Source: Nodosilinea sp. P-1105 (GTDB taxonomy: Bacteria; Cyanobacteriota; Cyanobacteriia; Phormidesmidales; Phormidesmidaceae). From it: DNA of 64,000 nt. The DNA is taken from positions 1 through 64,000 of the forward strand of contig NZ_SMDQ01000018.1 of the NCBI RefSeq assembly GCF_012911975.1, written 5' to 3'. The translations under genes were made by a program, and so were the position numbers. Under the pieces are notes generated by a model. That model saw only the letters and a program-made list of their open reading frames with translations, ran no database searches and had not been told where the DNA came from. This document shows positions 1-7,762 of the stretch, piece by piece; position 1 is the first letter of the stretch, and the number at the start of each line of letters is the position of its first letter.

Positions 1-46
1 AGACAACCCTTTCATCCTTCATCCTTCTGCCTTCTGATTTTCCATT

Positions 47-875
47 GTTTCCGTCCCCTTGCGGGGTAATGAGATTTGAACGGTCAGGTATGCTGTTCTA
101 CAGAAAAGGAGACCCCGTTTCCGTCCCCTTGCGGGGTAATGAGATTTAGAGAAAGAACGAAAAAGGAAGAACGAAAAAGGAAGAACGAAGAGCATTCTGT
201 CACCACGATCAAATTAGACAGAGAGTTTTCTTTTTTCGTTTTTCTCTCTTCGTTCTTTCCCGTTGTTTCCGTCCCCTTGCGGGGTAATGAGATTTAGAGA
301 AAGAACGAAAAAGGAAGAACGAAGAACGAAGAGCATTCTGTCACCACGATCAAATTAGGCAGAGAGTTTTCTTTTTTCGTTTTTCCCTCTTCGTTCTTTC
401 CCGTTGTTTCCGTCCCCTTGCGGGGTAATGAGATTTGAACTCTAAGGAGCTTGCCATTTCGTGTAACGGGAAAAAGGTTTCCGTCCCCTTGCGGGGTAAT
501 GAGATTTGAACCGTATGGGTACTGATTCCTCAGTTATCAAATTAGACGGGTTTCCGTCCCCTTGCGGGGTAATGAGATTTGAACTCCAGCCCTATTGGGG
601 TGTCAGTTAGTGCAGTTTCATGGTTTCCGTCCCCTTGCGGGGTAATGAGATTTGAACATGAACTTTTTTGTGGCTACTCTTTGGCCGCTATTCAATGTTT
701 CCGTCCCCTTGCGGGGTAATGAGATTTGAACGAACAGCTTAACGCTGAATAGCCTGGATGGGTTCAGCTGTTTCCGTCCCCTTGCGGGGTAATGAGATTT
801 GAACCGTTGCCCTTGGTAGGTTATAAATCGCTGGGTCTTCGTTTCCGTCCCCTTGCGGGGTAATGAGATTTGAAC
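47..875 (-). CRISPR. CRISPR array, 10 repeats of 35 nt, 9 spacers
   Basis: Repeats begin GTTTCCGTCCCC, carry a CCCCTTGCGGGG palindrome and end GATTTGAAC on the plus strand. They start at 47, 117, 265, 406, 477, 550, 623, 697, 770 and 841. Seven spacers are 35-39 nt; spacers 2 and 3 are 117 and 110 nt. Repeats 2 and 3 lack the last GAAC, giving GATTTAGA instead. Read on the minus strand the repeat ends ACGGAAAC, which matches the 8-nt crRNA handle style (A-x-x-GAAAC) of cyanobacterial type I-D/III arrays. Together with the degenerate repeats lying to the left and a leader-like region to the right, this argues for leftward transcription. The array may continue left of the window; positions 1-46 could be a spacer or flank. 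No cas gene is present in the window. Confidence 0.97.
148..405. repeat. Duplicated hairpin-forming unit occupying two overlong spacers
   Basis: The sequences between repeats 2 and 3 (148-264) and between repeats 3 and 4 (296-405) are near copies. They differ by one extra 14-nt tandem unit (AAAAAGGAAGAACG) and a few substitutions. Each has a purine-rich left arm built of GAAGAACGAA-like short repeats and a pyrimidine-rich right arm (TTTTTCGTTTTTC and CTTCGTTCTTTC) that is roughly its reverse complement. The arms enclose an approximately 33-nt core beginning CATTCTGTCACC. A core of that size is what a normal spacer would look like. Confidence 0.85.
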
Positions 876-1140
876 CCCCTCGATCTGGAGCCCTTGCGGG
901 GCAAGGCTTTCAACACCCCAAATCTGAGGGGGTCAGCCAGGGGGGCAAATAATTGAGAATCGCTGTCAACAACCCACTCTCAGAAAGGGCTGAAACCCTT
1001 GCACGGAAAGGCATCTGGGGGGGTCAACGAGATAATGCGGTTTTCGAGGTTCGGCAGACCCCCTCAGGAAAGGGAGCTTTTAACCAAGAATAGTCAATTT
1101 GCAGAGATTTGCCCACAAAGCTGAAACATTCTGCAATATT
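876..1140 (-). promoter_or_regulatory. Probable CRISPR leader
   Basis: This non-coding stretch directly abuts the last intact repeat. On the minus strand it carries GTTGACAGCGATTCTC (a TTGACA-like -35 box) about 85 nt upstream of the first repeat. It also carries TTTGACTAAAATATTGC near 1130-1150, and runs of C. The intact repeats lie on this side, consistent with the leader-proximal end. The exact left and right limits and the promoter are inferred. Confidence 0.5.
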
Positions 1141-1649
1141 TTAGTCAAAAAAGATTTTTTTGTATTTAGGGCTACCCTTTTGCAGGGGATATCGCCGCGA
1201 GGCGTTGGGATAAAACCTGGGTAAGTTGTTGATAGGTCAGTGCGCCCGGCATAGAGAGCTATGGTCCCATTCTGTTTCATGCAATAGTCGTCAACCGCCC
1301 CTGCGCCGGTCATAGGAGAAGCAGACCTGTTGTTTAGTCACGGCGTGCGGATGAGTGAGGATGACGTATCGCGAAGCGAGGTAAAAACGGTATCAAGTTT
1401 ACTTGCGTCCGGTCGAGAGGTGGGTTACATTTTTGACTTAGAGCTGTGTGCGTGCAGCTTGGTTCCCAAAATTTGGTCGAGCGCCACTGGAAGGTGTGGG
1501 AGCACCAACCAGCGGCTGACCCCTTCGACAGATCATGGCTGTCTCGGAGGCTGAGTAGCATTTTACTCGTGGCCGCTCCGAACTGCATATTGTCTGGGAG
1601 CGGCCAAGTTTTGGGTTTCCTACCCATTCGTTTTTTGGAGGAAACCCTC
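1141..1649. other. Non-coding stretch between CRISPR leader and first gene
   Basis: No convincing gene is seen: the short open frames on both strands have no recognisable product and no good ribosome binding site. The only clear structure is the stem-loop at 1571-1605. A remnant of lost cas-locus DNA is possible but nothing recognisable supports it. Confidence 0.5.
1571..1611 (+). terminator. Stem-loop, possible terminator
   Basis: GGCCGCTCC (1571-1579) pairs with GGAGCGGCC (1597-1605) and is followed by AAGTTTTGGG. The T run is short, so termination efficiency is uncertain. It lies directly upstream of the gene at 1650. Confidence 0.45.
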
Positions 1650-1937
1650 ATGTTGTGTTTTACCCGCCAAGATCTCCGAGGTCTTCAAGACCTCGGAGAT
1701 CTGAATCCCTTGCACCTGACCACCCCCAACCCCCAGCCAGGGCGAGAGCGGTTGCGCCATCTGGTGATTGGCTCGCCGGAGGGGGTGCGATCGACGATTA
1801 ACCTGCTGCATGTGTTGACCTATGCCGAGCAGGCGACCTGGAGCCAGTTGGTAACGATCCCGCCGTCTGGGATTTTGATTACGCCGGAGCAGGGGGAGGT
1901 ATTTAGCTTGTTGAGGCGCGACAGACAGGTAGAGTGA
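1650..1937 (+). CDS. Small conserved cyanobacterial protein, unknown function
   Basis: A protein of 95 aa. The ATG at 1650 is chosen because GGAGGA lies 7-12 nt upstream; the longer open frame from 1446 has no ribosome site and reads through a stem-loop. Residues about 33-90 (RLRHLVIGSPEGVRSTIN, LLHVLTYAE, then TPEQGEVFSLLRR) match a short cyanobacterial family I recognise by its RHLLIGSP and LHxLGYAE motifs but cannot name functionally. Residues 7-18 (RDLRGLQDLGDL) are encoded by a 33-bp perfect palindrome, so the N-terminus may have been altered by insertion of a palindromic element. I infer a cytosolic protein; no membrane segment is seen. Confidence 0.7.
   Translation: MLCFTRQDLRGLQDLGDLNPLHLTTPNPQPGRERLRHLVIGSPEGVRSTINLLHVLTYAEQATWSQLVTIPPSGILITPEQGEVFSLLRRDRQVE
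1670..1702. repeat. 33-bp perfect palindrome inside a coding sequence
   Basis: AGATCTCCGAGGTCTT, one central base, then its exact reverse complement. The length is divisible by three, so the reading frame of the gene at 1650 is kept. This resembles a REP-like palindromic unit inserted in frame. Confidence 0.85.
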
Positions 1938-2286
1938 TGAAGATATAGGCTGAACGTACCCAGCCCTGTCAAGGTGAGGCAGATTTAGGGGTCGATCCCT
2001 CGGATTGGCCGCTGAGCCAAGGACTAGAAGTCCAAGGCTCAAAGCCGAAATCCGCTGAAGAGGATTGGGAGCCGAGTTCCCCAGTCTGCTTTAGCAGGCT
2101 TTTGCGGTGAGCCAGGGAGTTTACTCCCTGGTGGTTGTGGCCGCAGCCCTTGTCTGACGACCACAAGCCTAGCAGCATAGGCGTAGACCCAATGCCTATG
2201 CTGTGTTCCTTTCAGGACGCTTAAAATCCTTGCGTAGCAACAATTTTTCACCTTGAACTTTGCATTTTGAATTCCGCGTAGCGGTA
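1938..2286. repeat. Intergenic region with stacked palindromes
   Basis: No gene is seen in these 349 bases. It contains the perfect hairpin CCAGGGAG-TTTA-CTCCCTGG (2112-2131) and AGCATAGGC/GCCTATGCT arms (2174-2182 and 2194-2202). The two genes either side converge, so one hairpin may act as a terminator. The density of palindromes suggests a degenerate non-autonomous element. Confidence 0.5.
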
Positions 2287-3129
2287 CTAGCTCATCACCG
2301 CATACTGCCGCCAGATATCGCCATAGACAATGTTGGGGGTGCGCCAGGGCTTGTGGTGGCCGCCGCTCCAGTGGATGACGGCCACCTGCTTCAGGTCTTT
2401 TTTCAACAGCCAGGCCAGGGGCCGCATGTTGCCATAGCCGCAGCGGTTCCAGCGGGCATCCAAGTGCAGATAGTGCTTGAACATTAGGTTCAGCAGGGTT
2501 TCATCCCCCAGGTTGAGCAGGCGATAGTCGTAGCTGGCGTCCCAGTCCATGTAGTGGCGCATGGTGGCATAGGTGGCCTCGCCCCAGTGGCTGACGTCGG
2601 TGACAATCAGGCCGCTGTTAAACGTTTTCTCAAAGGCTCTAATTTCTGACCAGGCTTTCAGCGGTTTGCCAAAGTAAAGGAAGGCCGGGAAAAAGTGGGG
2701 CACCGCTGCAAAATAAAGGTCCGAGGTCAACTGGGTGCTTTCAAACAACTGGGCCACATCCCCCAGCACAATCACATCGGCATCTAGGTAAATGACTTTA
2801 GTCAGGTCGGGAAACAGGCTACCCAAAAACAAGCGAGCATACTGCATGTAGCGCGAGTTCTGGCGATCGCGGTTTTGGGGCTTAAACCGCTGGTTCAGGT
2901 AGTCTGCCAGATACTGGGGCGGTGTAAACCCGGCCAACCGCCACTGAAACGGCGGATCTGGGAAGTACTGCCGCAGGGCTTGTTCAAACTCCCCCTGCTC
3001 TGCCGGGGGCACGGCAATGTTAAACCGCAGGGCTGTGGGATGGGCGGTATTGCGGGCCACCGAATTTAAGGCGGCCAGCATGCCGACCATCACCCCTTTA
3101 TTCAGGGAAAACGCGATGTCAATGGTCAT
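2287..3129 (-). CDS. Glycosyltransferase family 8 protein
   Basis: A 280-aa cytosolic enzyme that should transfer a sugar from a nucleotide-sugar donor, probably for cell-surface polysaccharide or glycolipid. The N-terminus (IDIAFSLNKGVMVGMLAALNS) is the usual GT8 nucleotide-binding start. The metal-binding DxD motif is DAD at residues 116-118 in VIYLDADVIVLGD. The C-terminal HWSGGHHKPW corresponds to the HFxGxxKPW signature of GT8 (LgtC/glycogenin-like). Length fits the family. It stands alone and is convergent with the preceding small gene; its upstream region holds a MITE-like repeat. Acceptor and sugar cannot be told from sequence. Confidence 0.88.
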   Translation of the reverse strand: MTIDIAFSLNKGVMVGMLAALNSVARNTAHPTALRFNIAVPPAEQGEFEQALRQYFPDPPFQWRLAGFTPPQYLADYLNQRFKPQNRDRQNSRYMQYARLFLGSLFPDLTKVIYLDADVIVLGDVAQLFESTQLTSDLYFAAVPHFFPAFLYFGKPLKAWSEIRAFEKTFNSGLIVTDVSHWGEATYATMRHYMDWDASYDYRLLNLGDETLLNLMFKHYLHLDARWNRCGYGNMRPLAWLLKKDLKQVAVIHWSGGHHKPWRTPNIVYGDIWRQYAVMS

Positions 3130-3172
3130 AGCCGGTCGAATCCTCCTGGAGGGGACACCAAAATTTACCCTG

Positions 3173-3305
3173 AGAGGTTGTTTGAAAAGTCAAAGAGCCT
3201 TTTAGGTTATACCTGTGGAGTTAGACCAATGTCCTCAAACTTCAGGGAGTTTATGGCCTCTTGGCGGCAAACTATACCTGGGATCACCTTTTTCAAACAA
3301 CCTCT
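3173..3305. mobile_element. MITE-like element, 16-bp terminal inverted repeats
   Basis: AGAGGTTGTTTGAAAA at 3173-3188 is repeated exactly inverted at 3290-3305, enclosing about 100 bp without coding capacity. Such ends are typical of non-autonomous transposon derivatives. It lies in the divergent promoter region between the GT8 gene and the DUF427 gene and could carry their promoters. No transposase is present. Confidence 0.8.
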
Positions 3306-3359
3306 GAGCCCGGTACCCTAAGGAATAGGCATTGCAATCACATCGAGGACACAACCACT

Positions 3360-3647
3360 ATGGCCAAAGTTACCTGGAACGGCGTTGTCTTGGCCGAAAG
3401 CGACCAGTGCGAAGTCGTAGAAGGCAATCAGTACTTTCCCCCGGAGTCCCTGAACCAGGACTACTTTCAACCGATCGATAAAACCACGGTCTGTGGCTGG
3501 AAAGGCACCGCCAACTACTACGACATCGTCGTCGATGGCCAGGTTAACCCCGGGGCCGCCTGGTACTACCCAGAACCCAAGTCAGCCGCCAGCAACATCA
3601 AAGGGTATGTGGCTTTTTACCGCAACAAGGTGACGATGGAATCGTAG
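3360..3647 (+). CDS. DUF427 domain protein
   Basis: A 95-aa single-domain protein. The start is the ATG at 3360 (MAKVTWNGVVLAES), with GAGG about 11 nt upstream; the longer frame from 3261 reads into the MITE-like element. Family features visible: N-terminal WNGxVLAES, then GNQYFPPESLN, the central CGWKGTANYYDIVVDG and the C-terminal KGYVAFYRNKV. The DUF427 fold is a small beta-barrel of unknown biochemical function, widespread in cyanobacteria and actinobacteria. It is convergent with ilvC, and a symmetrical hairpin separates the two. Confidence 0.88.
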   Translation: MAKVTWNGVVLAESDQCEVVEGNQYFPPESLNQDYFQPIDKTTVCGWKGTANYYDIVVDGQVNPGAAWYYPEPKSAASNIKGYVAFYRNKVTMES

Positions 3648-3654
3648 GTTGGAT

Positions 3655-3678
3655 TGGGGCTGGGCATACCCAGCCCCA
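3655..3678. terminator. Bidirectional stem-loop between convergent genes
   Basis: TGGGGCTGGG (3655-3664), loop CATA, CCCAGCCCCA (3669-3678): a perfect 10-bp stem placed exactly between the stop codons of the DUF427 gene and ilvC. No long T run, so it is a terminator by position rather than by full consensus. Confidence 0.6.
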
Positions 3679-3684
3679 GGACGA

Positions 3685-4680
3685 CTAGACCTTCTTCAGC
3701 CAGCTAAACATGGCCCGCAGGTCCTTACCCACTTCTTCAATCGGGTGCTCCGCTTCCCGGCGGCGCATGGCCGTAAACCCGGCATTACCGGACTGGTTTT
3801 CCAGGACAAACTCGCGGGCAAATTGACCAGTCTGAATTTCGGTCAAAATTTTCTTCATTTCGGCCCGGGTTTCATCGGTGATGATCCGGGGACCCCGGGT
3901 GTAGTCGCCGTATTCAGCGGTGTTGGAGATGCTGTCGCGCATTTGGGCCAGGCCGCCTTCCACCACCAGGTCCACAATCAGCTTCACCTCGTGCAGGCAT
4001 TCAAAATAGGCCAGCTCTGGTTGGTAGCCGGCATCCACCAGGGTTTGAAAGCCGGACTTGATCAGCTCGCTGAGGCCGCCACAGAGAACCACCTGTTCCC
4101 CAAACAGATCGGTTTCGGTTTCTTCTCTAAAGGTGGTTTCCAGGATGCCAGCCCGGGTGCCGCCAATGCCCTTGGCATAGGCCATGGCGCGATCGCGGGC
4201 CTGACCTGTGGCATTTTGATAGACCGCAAATAGACAGGGCACCCCTTGCCCTTCCTGGTAAGTGCGGCGCACCAGGTGACCGGGGCCTTTGGGGGCTACC
4301 ATCACCACATCCACATCGCTGGGGGGGACAATTTGGCCAAAGTTAATGTTGAAGCCGTGGGCAAACAGCAACACGTTGCCTGCTTCCAGGTTGGGGGCAA
4401 TGGCGTCTTTGTAGACCGCCTTTTGCACTTCGTCGGGCAGCAAAATCATCACCCAGTCGGCCAGCTTCACCGCATCAGCCACGGGCTTTACCGTCAGCCC
4501 TTCCGCTTCGGCCTTGGCGGCAGAGCGGCTGCCTTCGTATAGACCGACAATGACATTAACGCCGCTATCTTTGAGGTTGAGAGCGTGGGCATGGCCCTGG
4601 GAGCCATAGCCAATAATGGCAACGGTTTTGCCGTTGAGTAAATCTAAATTAGCGTCACTGTCGTAATACATGCGGGCCAT
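3685..4680 (-). CDS. ilvC: Ketol-acid reductoisomerase (class I)
   Basis: A 331-aa enzyme that isomerises and reduces acetolactate or acetohydroxybutyrate with NADPH in valine, leucine and isoleucine synthesis; Mg-dependent and cytosolic. Visible features: the N-terminal Rossmann loop ([20 protein letters not shown], residues about 21-40), the [13 protein letters not shown] motif, the catalytic-domain [12 protein letters not shown] with its conserved glutamate, and the C-terminal [22 protein letters not shown]. The length is that of short class I enzymes. It starts at the ATG preceded by GGAGAAC. Monocistronic here; a 15-bp tandem repeat lies in the upstream region shared with the divergent DUF4268 gene. 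Confidence 0.97.
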   Translation of the reverse strand: MARMYYDSDANLDLLNGKTVAIIGYGSQGHAHALNLKDSGVNVIVGLYEGSRSAAKAEAEGLTVKPVADAVKLADWVMILLPDEVQKAVYKDAIAPNLEAGNVLLFAHGFNINFGQIVPPSDVDVVMVAPKGPGHLVRRTYQEGQGVPCLFAVYQNATGQARDRAMAYAKGIGGTRAGILETTFREETETDLFGEQVVLCGGLSELIKSGFQTLVDAGYQPELAYFECLHEVKLIVDLVVEGGLAQMRDSISNTAEYGDYTRGPRIITDETRAEMKKILTEIQTGQFAREFVLENQSGNAGFTAMRRREAEHPIEEVGKDLRAMFSWLKKV

Positions 4681-4738
4681 GGGCGTTCTCCTTACTTAAT
4701 CCACTGGCTGGGGTTTGCGGTGCAAGCTCTTGATCTTA

Positions 4739-4798
4739 CCAAAACAAAGGGGGCCAAAACAAAGGGGGCCAAAACAAAGGGGGCCAAAACAAAGGGGG
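4739..4798. repeat. Tandem repeat, 4 x 15 bp
   Basis: Four exact consecutive copies of CCAAAACAAAGGGGG between the divergent starts of ilvC and the DUF4268-type gene. Units fall on almost the same helical face spacing (about 1.4 turns). It may be replication-slippage DNA or a protein-binding array. Confidence 0.95.
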
Positions 4799-4904
4799 CT
4801 AAGGAAACGACGGTGTGAGGTAGCACTAATTCGGCTGCGGTTGTGGGCCGTCGCCGCGCCATAATAGGATCACGTACTAACCTTTTGCTAGAGCTAACAC
4901 ACCC

Positions 4905-5993
4905 ATGCGGCCCAAGCGATCTGCCAAACCCAAGCTAGGACGGCTCGAAAAAATTGATCCGGTGGACTACTGGCAGAGCCCAGCCGACTTTCAACATTGG
5001 CTGATCGAGCCCGAAAATTTGGAACTCCTGAACGAGGCCCTGGGGTTGGAGCTGGCGATCGCCGATCCCGCCGCTTTAGTCGATGCCATTGACGAGGACC
5101 TCAACTATCTGACACTGGTGGATGCTGGCGATATTCCGGTGCTCATCACTGTGCAGATGGGGACCACTGACGCCACTCACCTAGGAGAGTTGATCGCCTG
5201 GGCTGCGGCCGAGTCTGCCACCTCGGTGATTTGGATTGCAGCCGATTTTGCGGCTGATCAACAGTTGGCCTTGGGCTGGCTGAACCAATTGGGTGCGGGG
5301 GCTGTTACCTTTACTGCTGTTGAGTTGGAGCTGTGGCAGATTGGTAAAAATGCCATGGCGGTTAACTTTACCCCTGTGGAAGAGGATGGGGCCACTGACC
5401 TGGCTGAGGGTATCGCCCCAAAGTCCGCTGACTCTGGCGCTGAACCAGACCCAGAGACAGAACCAGAACCCGAGCCCCTGACCGAGTTGCAACAAGAAAA
5501 TCTGGACTTTTGGAGCGGCCTCTGCGATCGCCTGGATCGCCAGGGCAGTCTGGTGAAGCCCGGCTCCCCCACCCCTGAAGCCACCCTGGGCTTTGCCATT
5601 GCCCGAGCCGGGTTCCGCCTCAACGCCATCCTCGATCGCGACCACCACAGCCTTTACACCGAGCTGCTGCTATCTGGGATTGATGCCCATCCCCACTTTT
5701 ACCTGCTGGCCCACGAAAAAGAACTGATCGCCGACGAAACCGACCTGCCCCTAATCTGGGATGACGCCGGGGAGCACACCTGTGTGGTGGCCACTGTGCT
5801 GGAAGGGGTGAATGTGGGCGATCGCGATCGTTGGCCCGACTACCAAGCCTGGTTCTGCCACTGCCTGGAACGGTTCTACGAAGCCTTCTTTGACCGGATT
5901 AAACAGCTCGATGCCGCCGCTTACCAACCTCTACCCCGGCGATCGGCCCCCCTCACGGATGCCCTGATTTTACCGGCCAGCCAGCGAGGTTAG
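4905..5993 (+). CDS. DUF4268-type protein with degenerate PD-(D/E)XK-like domain
   Basis: A 362-aa protein. Residues 12-148 match the N-terminal nuclease-like domain of DUF4268 proteins: RLEKIDPVDYW, HWLIEPENLELLNEALGLEL, THLGELIAWAA, IWIAADF, LGWLN, FTAVELELWQIG. Residues about 195-345 form the DUF4268-like C-terminal part (LQQENLDFWSGLCDRL to FYEAFFDRIKQL), joined by an acidic Pro/Glu linker (about 176-193). In the family I recall, the core strand reads ENQ before the THxGQL helix. Here residues 82-84 are TVQ, so the acidic catalytic residue is apparently lost. The protein may bind DNA without cutting it. Divergent from ilvC; no methyltransferase or other restriction partner nearby. Confidence 0.75.
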   Translation: MRPKRSAKPKLGRLEKIDPVDYWQSPADFQHWLIEPENLELLNEALGLELAIADPAALVDAIDEDLNYLTLVDAGDIPVLITVQMGTTDATHLGELIAWAAAESATSVIWIAADFAADQQLALGWLNQLGAGAVTFTAVELELWQIGKNAMAVNFTPVEEDGATDLAEGIAPKSADSGAEPDPETEPEPEPLTELQQENLDFWSGLCDRLDRQGSLVKPGSPTPEATLGFAIARAGFRLNAILDRDHHSLYTELLLSGIDAHPHFYLLAHEKELIADETDLPLIWDDAGEHTCVVATVLEGVNVGDRDRWPDYQAWFCHCLERFYEAFFDRIKQLDAAAYQPLPRRSAPLTDALILPASQRG

Positions 5994-6120
5994 GGATCTG
6001 CCCGCTTTTTCAATTCCTCAGCTTTCAGACTGTTCCCGCTCCTTGCGGGTAGCTTTGCAGGCCGAAACGATGACAGAGGCCGATCGCCGCAACCGCTCCG
6101 CCTGGCCGCCTGTAGTCGCG

Positions 6121-6156
6121 TCAGCCCCTCCTAAGGGCTGATCCAGGAGGGGCTGA
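6121..6156. terminator. Stem-loop between convergent genes
   Basis: TCAGCCCCTCCT (6121-6132) and its exact reverse complement (6145-6156) enclose a 12-nt loop. It sits between the convergent genes ending at 5993 and 6235. No T run follows. Confidence 0.55.
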
Positions 6157-6234
6157 TTAGGTGATTGGCCCAAGCATTGATTGATCGAGCGGCGGGTTAC
6201 ATCGGCAGCTTTGCTGACCGTTAGGGCCTGCCCT

Positions 6235-7368
6235 TTAGCGACAGTTGCCTCGCGACCAACCCCACTCCTCTACCCCAATGGATACCTGAGAGCCTGAGCG
6301 GGGATTGCCACCACTGAGGTCAACCAGGGCCAACTCCGTAGCCGCTCGAAAGGATCCCCGGTAAATTGGCTGTCCCTGGGCATTATTTTGGGCAAACCGC
6401 AGAGTTGAGACCGTGGGTTCTGCGCCTGCTCGCTCCCATTGAATTTGTGTGAACCGCTGATTTGCAGCCTCAGCCCGATATTGCCAGCCATTTTGCATCT
6501 GTCCAGTGCAAATGACAGTTCCGGCAGCAGGGGGAGTAGCGGGGGGCTGGGTAGCGGCTTGTTGGCCACTGAATTGAATAAAGAAGGGCTGACCATCCAG
6601 GGTGCCATTCGACGAAATGCTGATGATCGAGTTATTCGGGCCATAGCGAATATTGGCCGGCCCCTGGGCATCTGCATTACCCGAAGAGGTGAGATTAAGG
6701 ACAATGTCTTCCGCTGTTTTGCGGGTTTGCTGTCCTCCAAAAGTAATATTGTTGCCGTCCGCCAGGCGAATCGATAGCTCGGCCCTGTCATCTGGCTGTA
6801 CAGTCACCGAGGCAAAGGTAATGTTCTGGTTTGAACGCCCTTGAAGACCGAACACCCCTTGTCCTTGCTGCGTCAGGGTCACCACCTCAGCCGTCGGGGG
6901 ACGGCTGACACTGTCGTCGGCGATGGTGAAACGAATCGATAAGGGTTGGCCATCCAGGGTGCCACTGCCGCTCAGGGAGATTACAGTGTTGCCTTGGTAG
7001 CGGACGGTGAGTGTGCCCGAGGCATCAGCCCCGCCAGCGCTGATTAGCTGGATCTGGGCCTCATCCCCACTGCGACTGACCAGTTGCCCGTCCCAGCGCT
7101 GCAAGTTGCCATCGGCCAAACGCAGAGAAATCTCCACTAGCTGATTGGGGCGGCCGGTGACGGTAACGAAGGTCACCGTTTGGCTGGGGCGATTACCGAT
7201 TGATAGGGTTCCTTCCCCTTCGCCTATCAGGTTCCAGTCGGCCTGTTGGGCGATAACCGGGGCGGCCGACATGGGCACGGCTGCCCTGGCAAGCTGGGGA
7301 GTGCTCATAACCGTGACGGCAGCGCCATAGGCCAAAGCTGCATATGTCAAAATCGAGCGGCTTTTCAT
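6235..7368 (-). CDS. Secreted protein with duplicated beta-rich domain, unknown function
   Basis: A 377-aa protein with a typical signal peptide (MKSRSILTYAALAYGAAVTV, Ala-rich end near residue 30), so probably periplasmic or outer-membrane exposed. The mature part holds two homologous units. In each, a VTFVTV/ITFASV strand is followed by ELSIRLADGN, an ISLSGSGTLDGQP-type strand and IRF/IQF. They lie at about residues 45-150 and 158-275. A Pro/Ala linker follows, then a Cys-bounded C-terminal domain (VICTGQMQNGW to WSRGNC, about 285-377) whose two Cys may form a disulfide. I do not recognise the family. The upstream region has a long hairpin. Confidence 0.7.
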   Translation of the reverse strand: MKSRSILTYAALAYGAAVTVMSTPQLARAAVPMSAAPVIAQQADWNLIGEGEGTLSIGNRPSQTVTFVTVTGRPNQLVEISLRLADGNLQRWDGQLVSRSGDEAQIQLISAGGADASGTLTVRYQGNTVISLSGSGTLDGQPLSIRFTIADDSVSRPPTAEVVTLTQQGQGVFGLQGRSNQNITFASVTVQPDDRAELSIRLADGNNITFGGQQTRKTAEDIVLNLTSSGNADAQGPANIRYGPNNSIISISSNGTLDGQPFFIQFSGQQAATQPPATPPAAGTVICTGQMQNGWQYRAEAANQRFTQIQWERAGAEPTVSTLRFAQNNAQGQPIYRGSFRAATELALVDLSGGNPRSGSQVSIGVEEWGWSRGNCR

Positions 7369-7762
7369 ATTGAAGACCTTTTGCTAATTAGGCTTAGCCC
7401 CTGTCCGAACAGACTCCCCAAACCTTGATGTCGCAATGGCTAATCAGGGTTTGGGGCAAGGGCTGAATACGTGAACCAGGCAACTGGCTAGGAATGGTTG
7501 TCATTCCATAAAATTCTCTAACAAGGCAGAGACAATGACTTTTTCCCCGAAGAGGACTCTAGCAGAAATGCCTCGGCAACTCAATCAGAGGACTGGGCAT
7601 ACGGGTGGCTGGTTTCAAGGCTTTTGAAACCTCCCTTCAGGGACCATAGCAGTTGGCGTGATGCTGTCGGGTAATGGTGGGTTGAGCACCCAGATCAACG
7701 CAGGGTGCATATCCCTAAGGTGAAGCTCTGCCACAATAGAGTTGGAGTGTTCAATATCAACC
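7369..7762. other. Intergenic region with hairpin
   Basis: No gene. CCCCAAACCTTGAT (7416-7429) pairs with ATCAGGGTTTGGGG (7443-7456) with one mismatch, flanked by further partial pairing (TTAGCCC and GGGCTGA). It lies between divergently transcribed genes. The rest shows nothing recognisable. Confidence 0.5.

Noticed and set aside
1446-1649. Upstream extension of the 1650 gene (68 codons)
   Set aside because: No ribosome site, non-homologous residues, and it reads through a terminator-like stem-loop; ATG at 1650 has GGAGGA.
3649-4233. 194-codon open frame on the plus strand over ilvC
   Set aside because: Antisense of a well-supported ilvC gene; low-complexity composition typical of GC-rich shadow frames.
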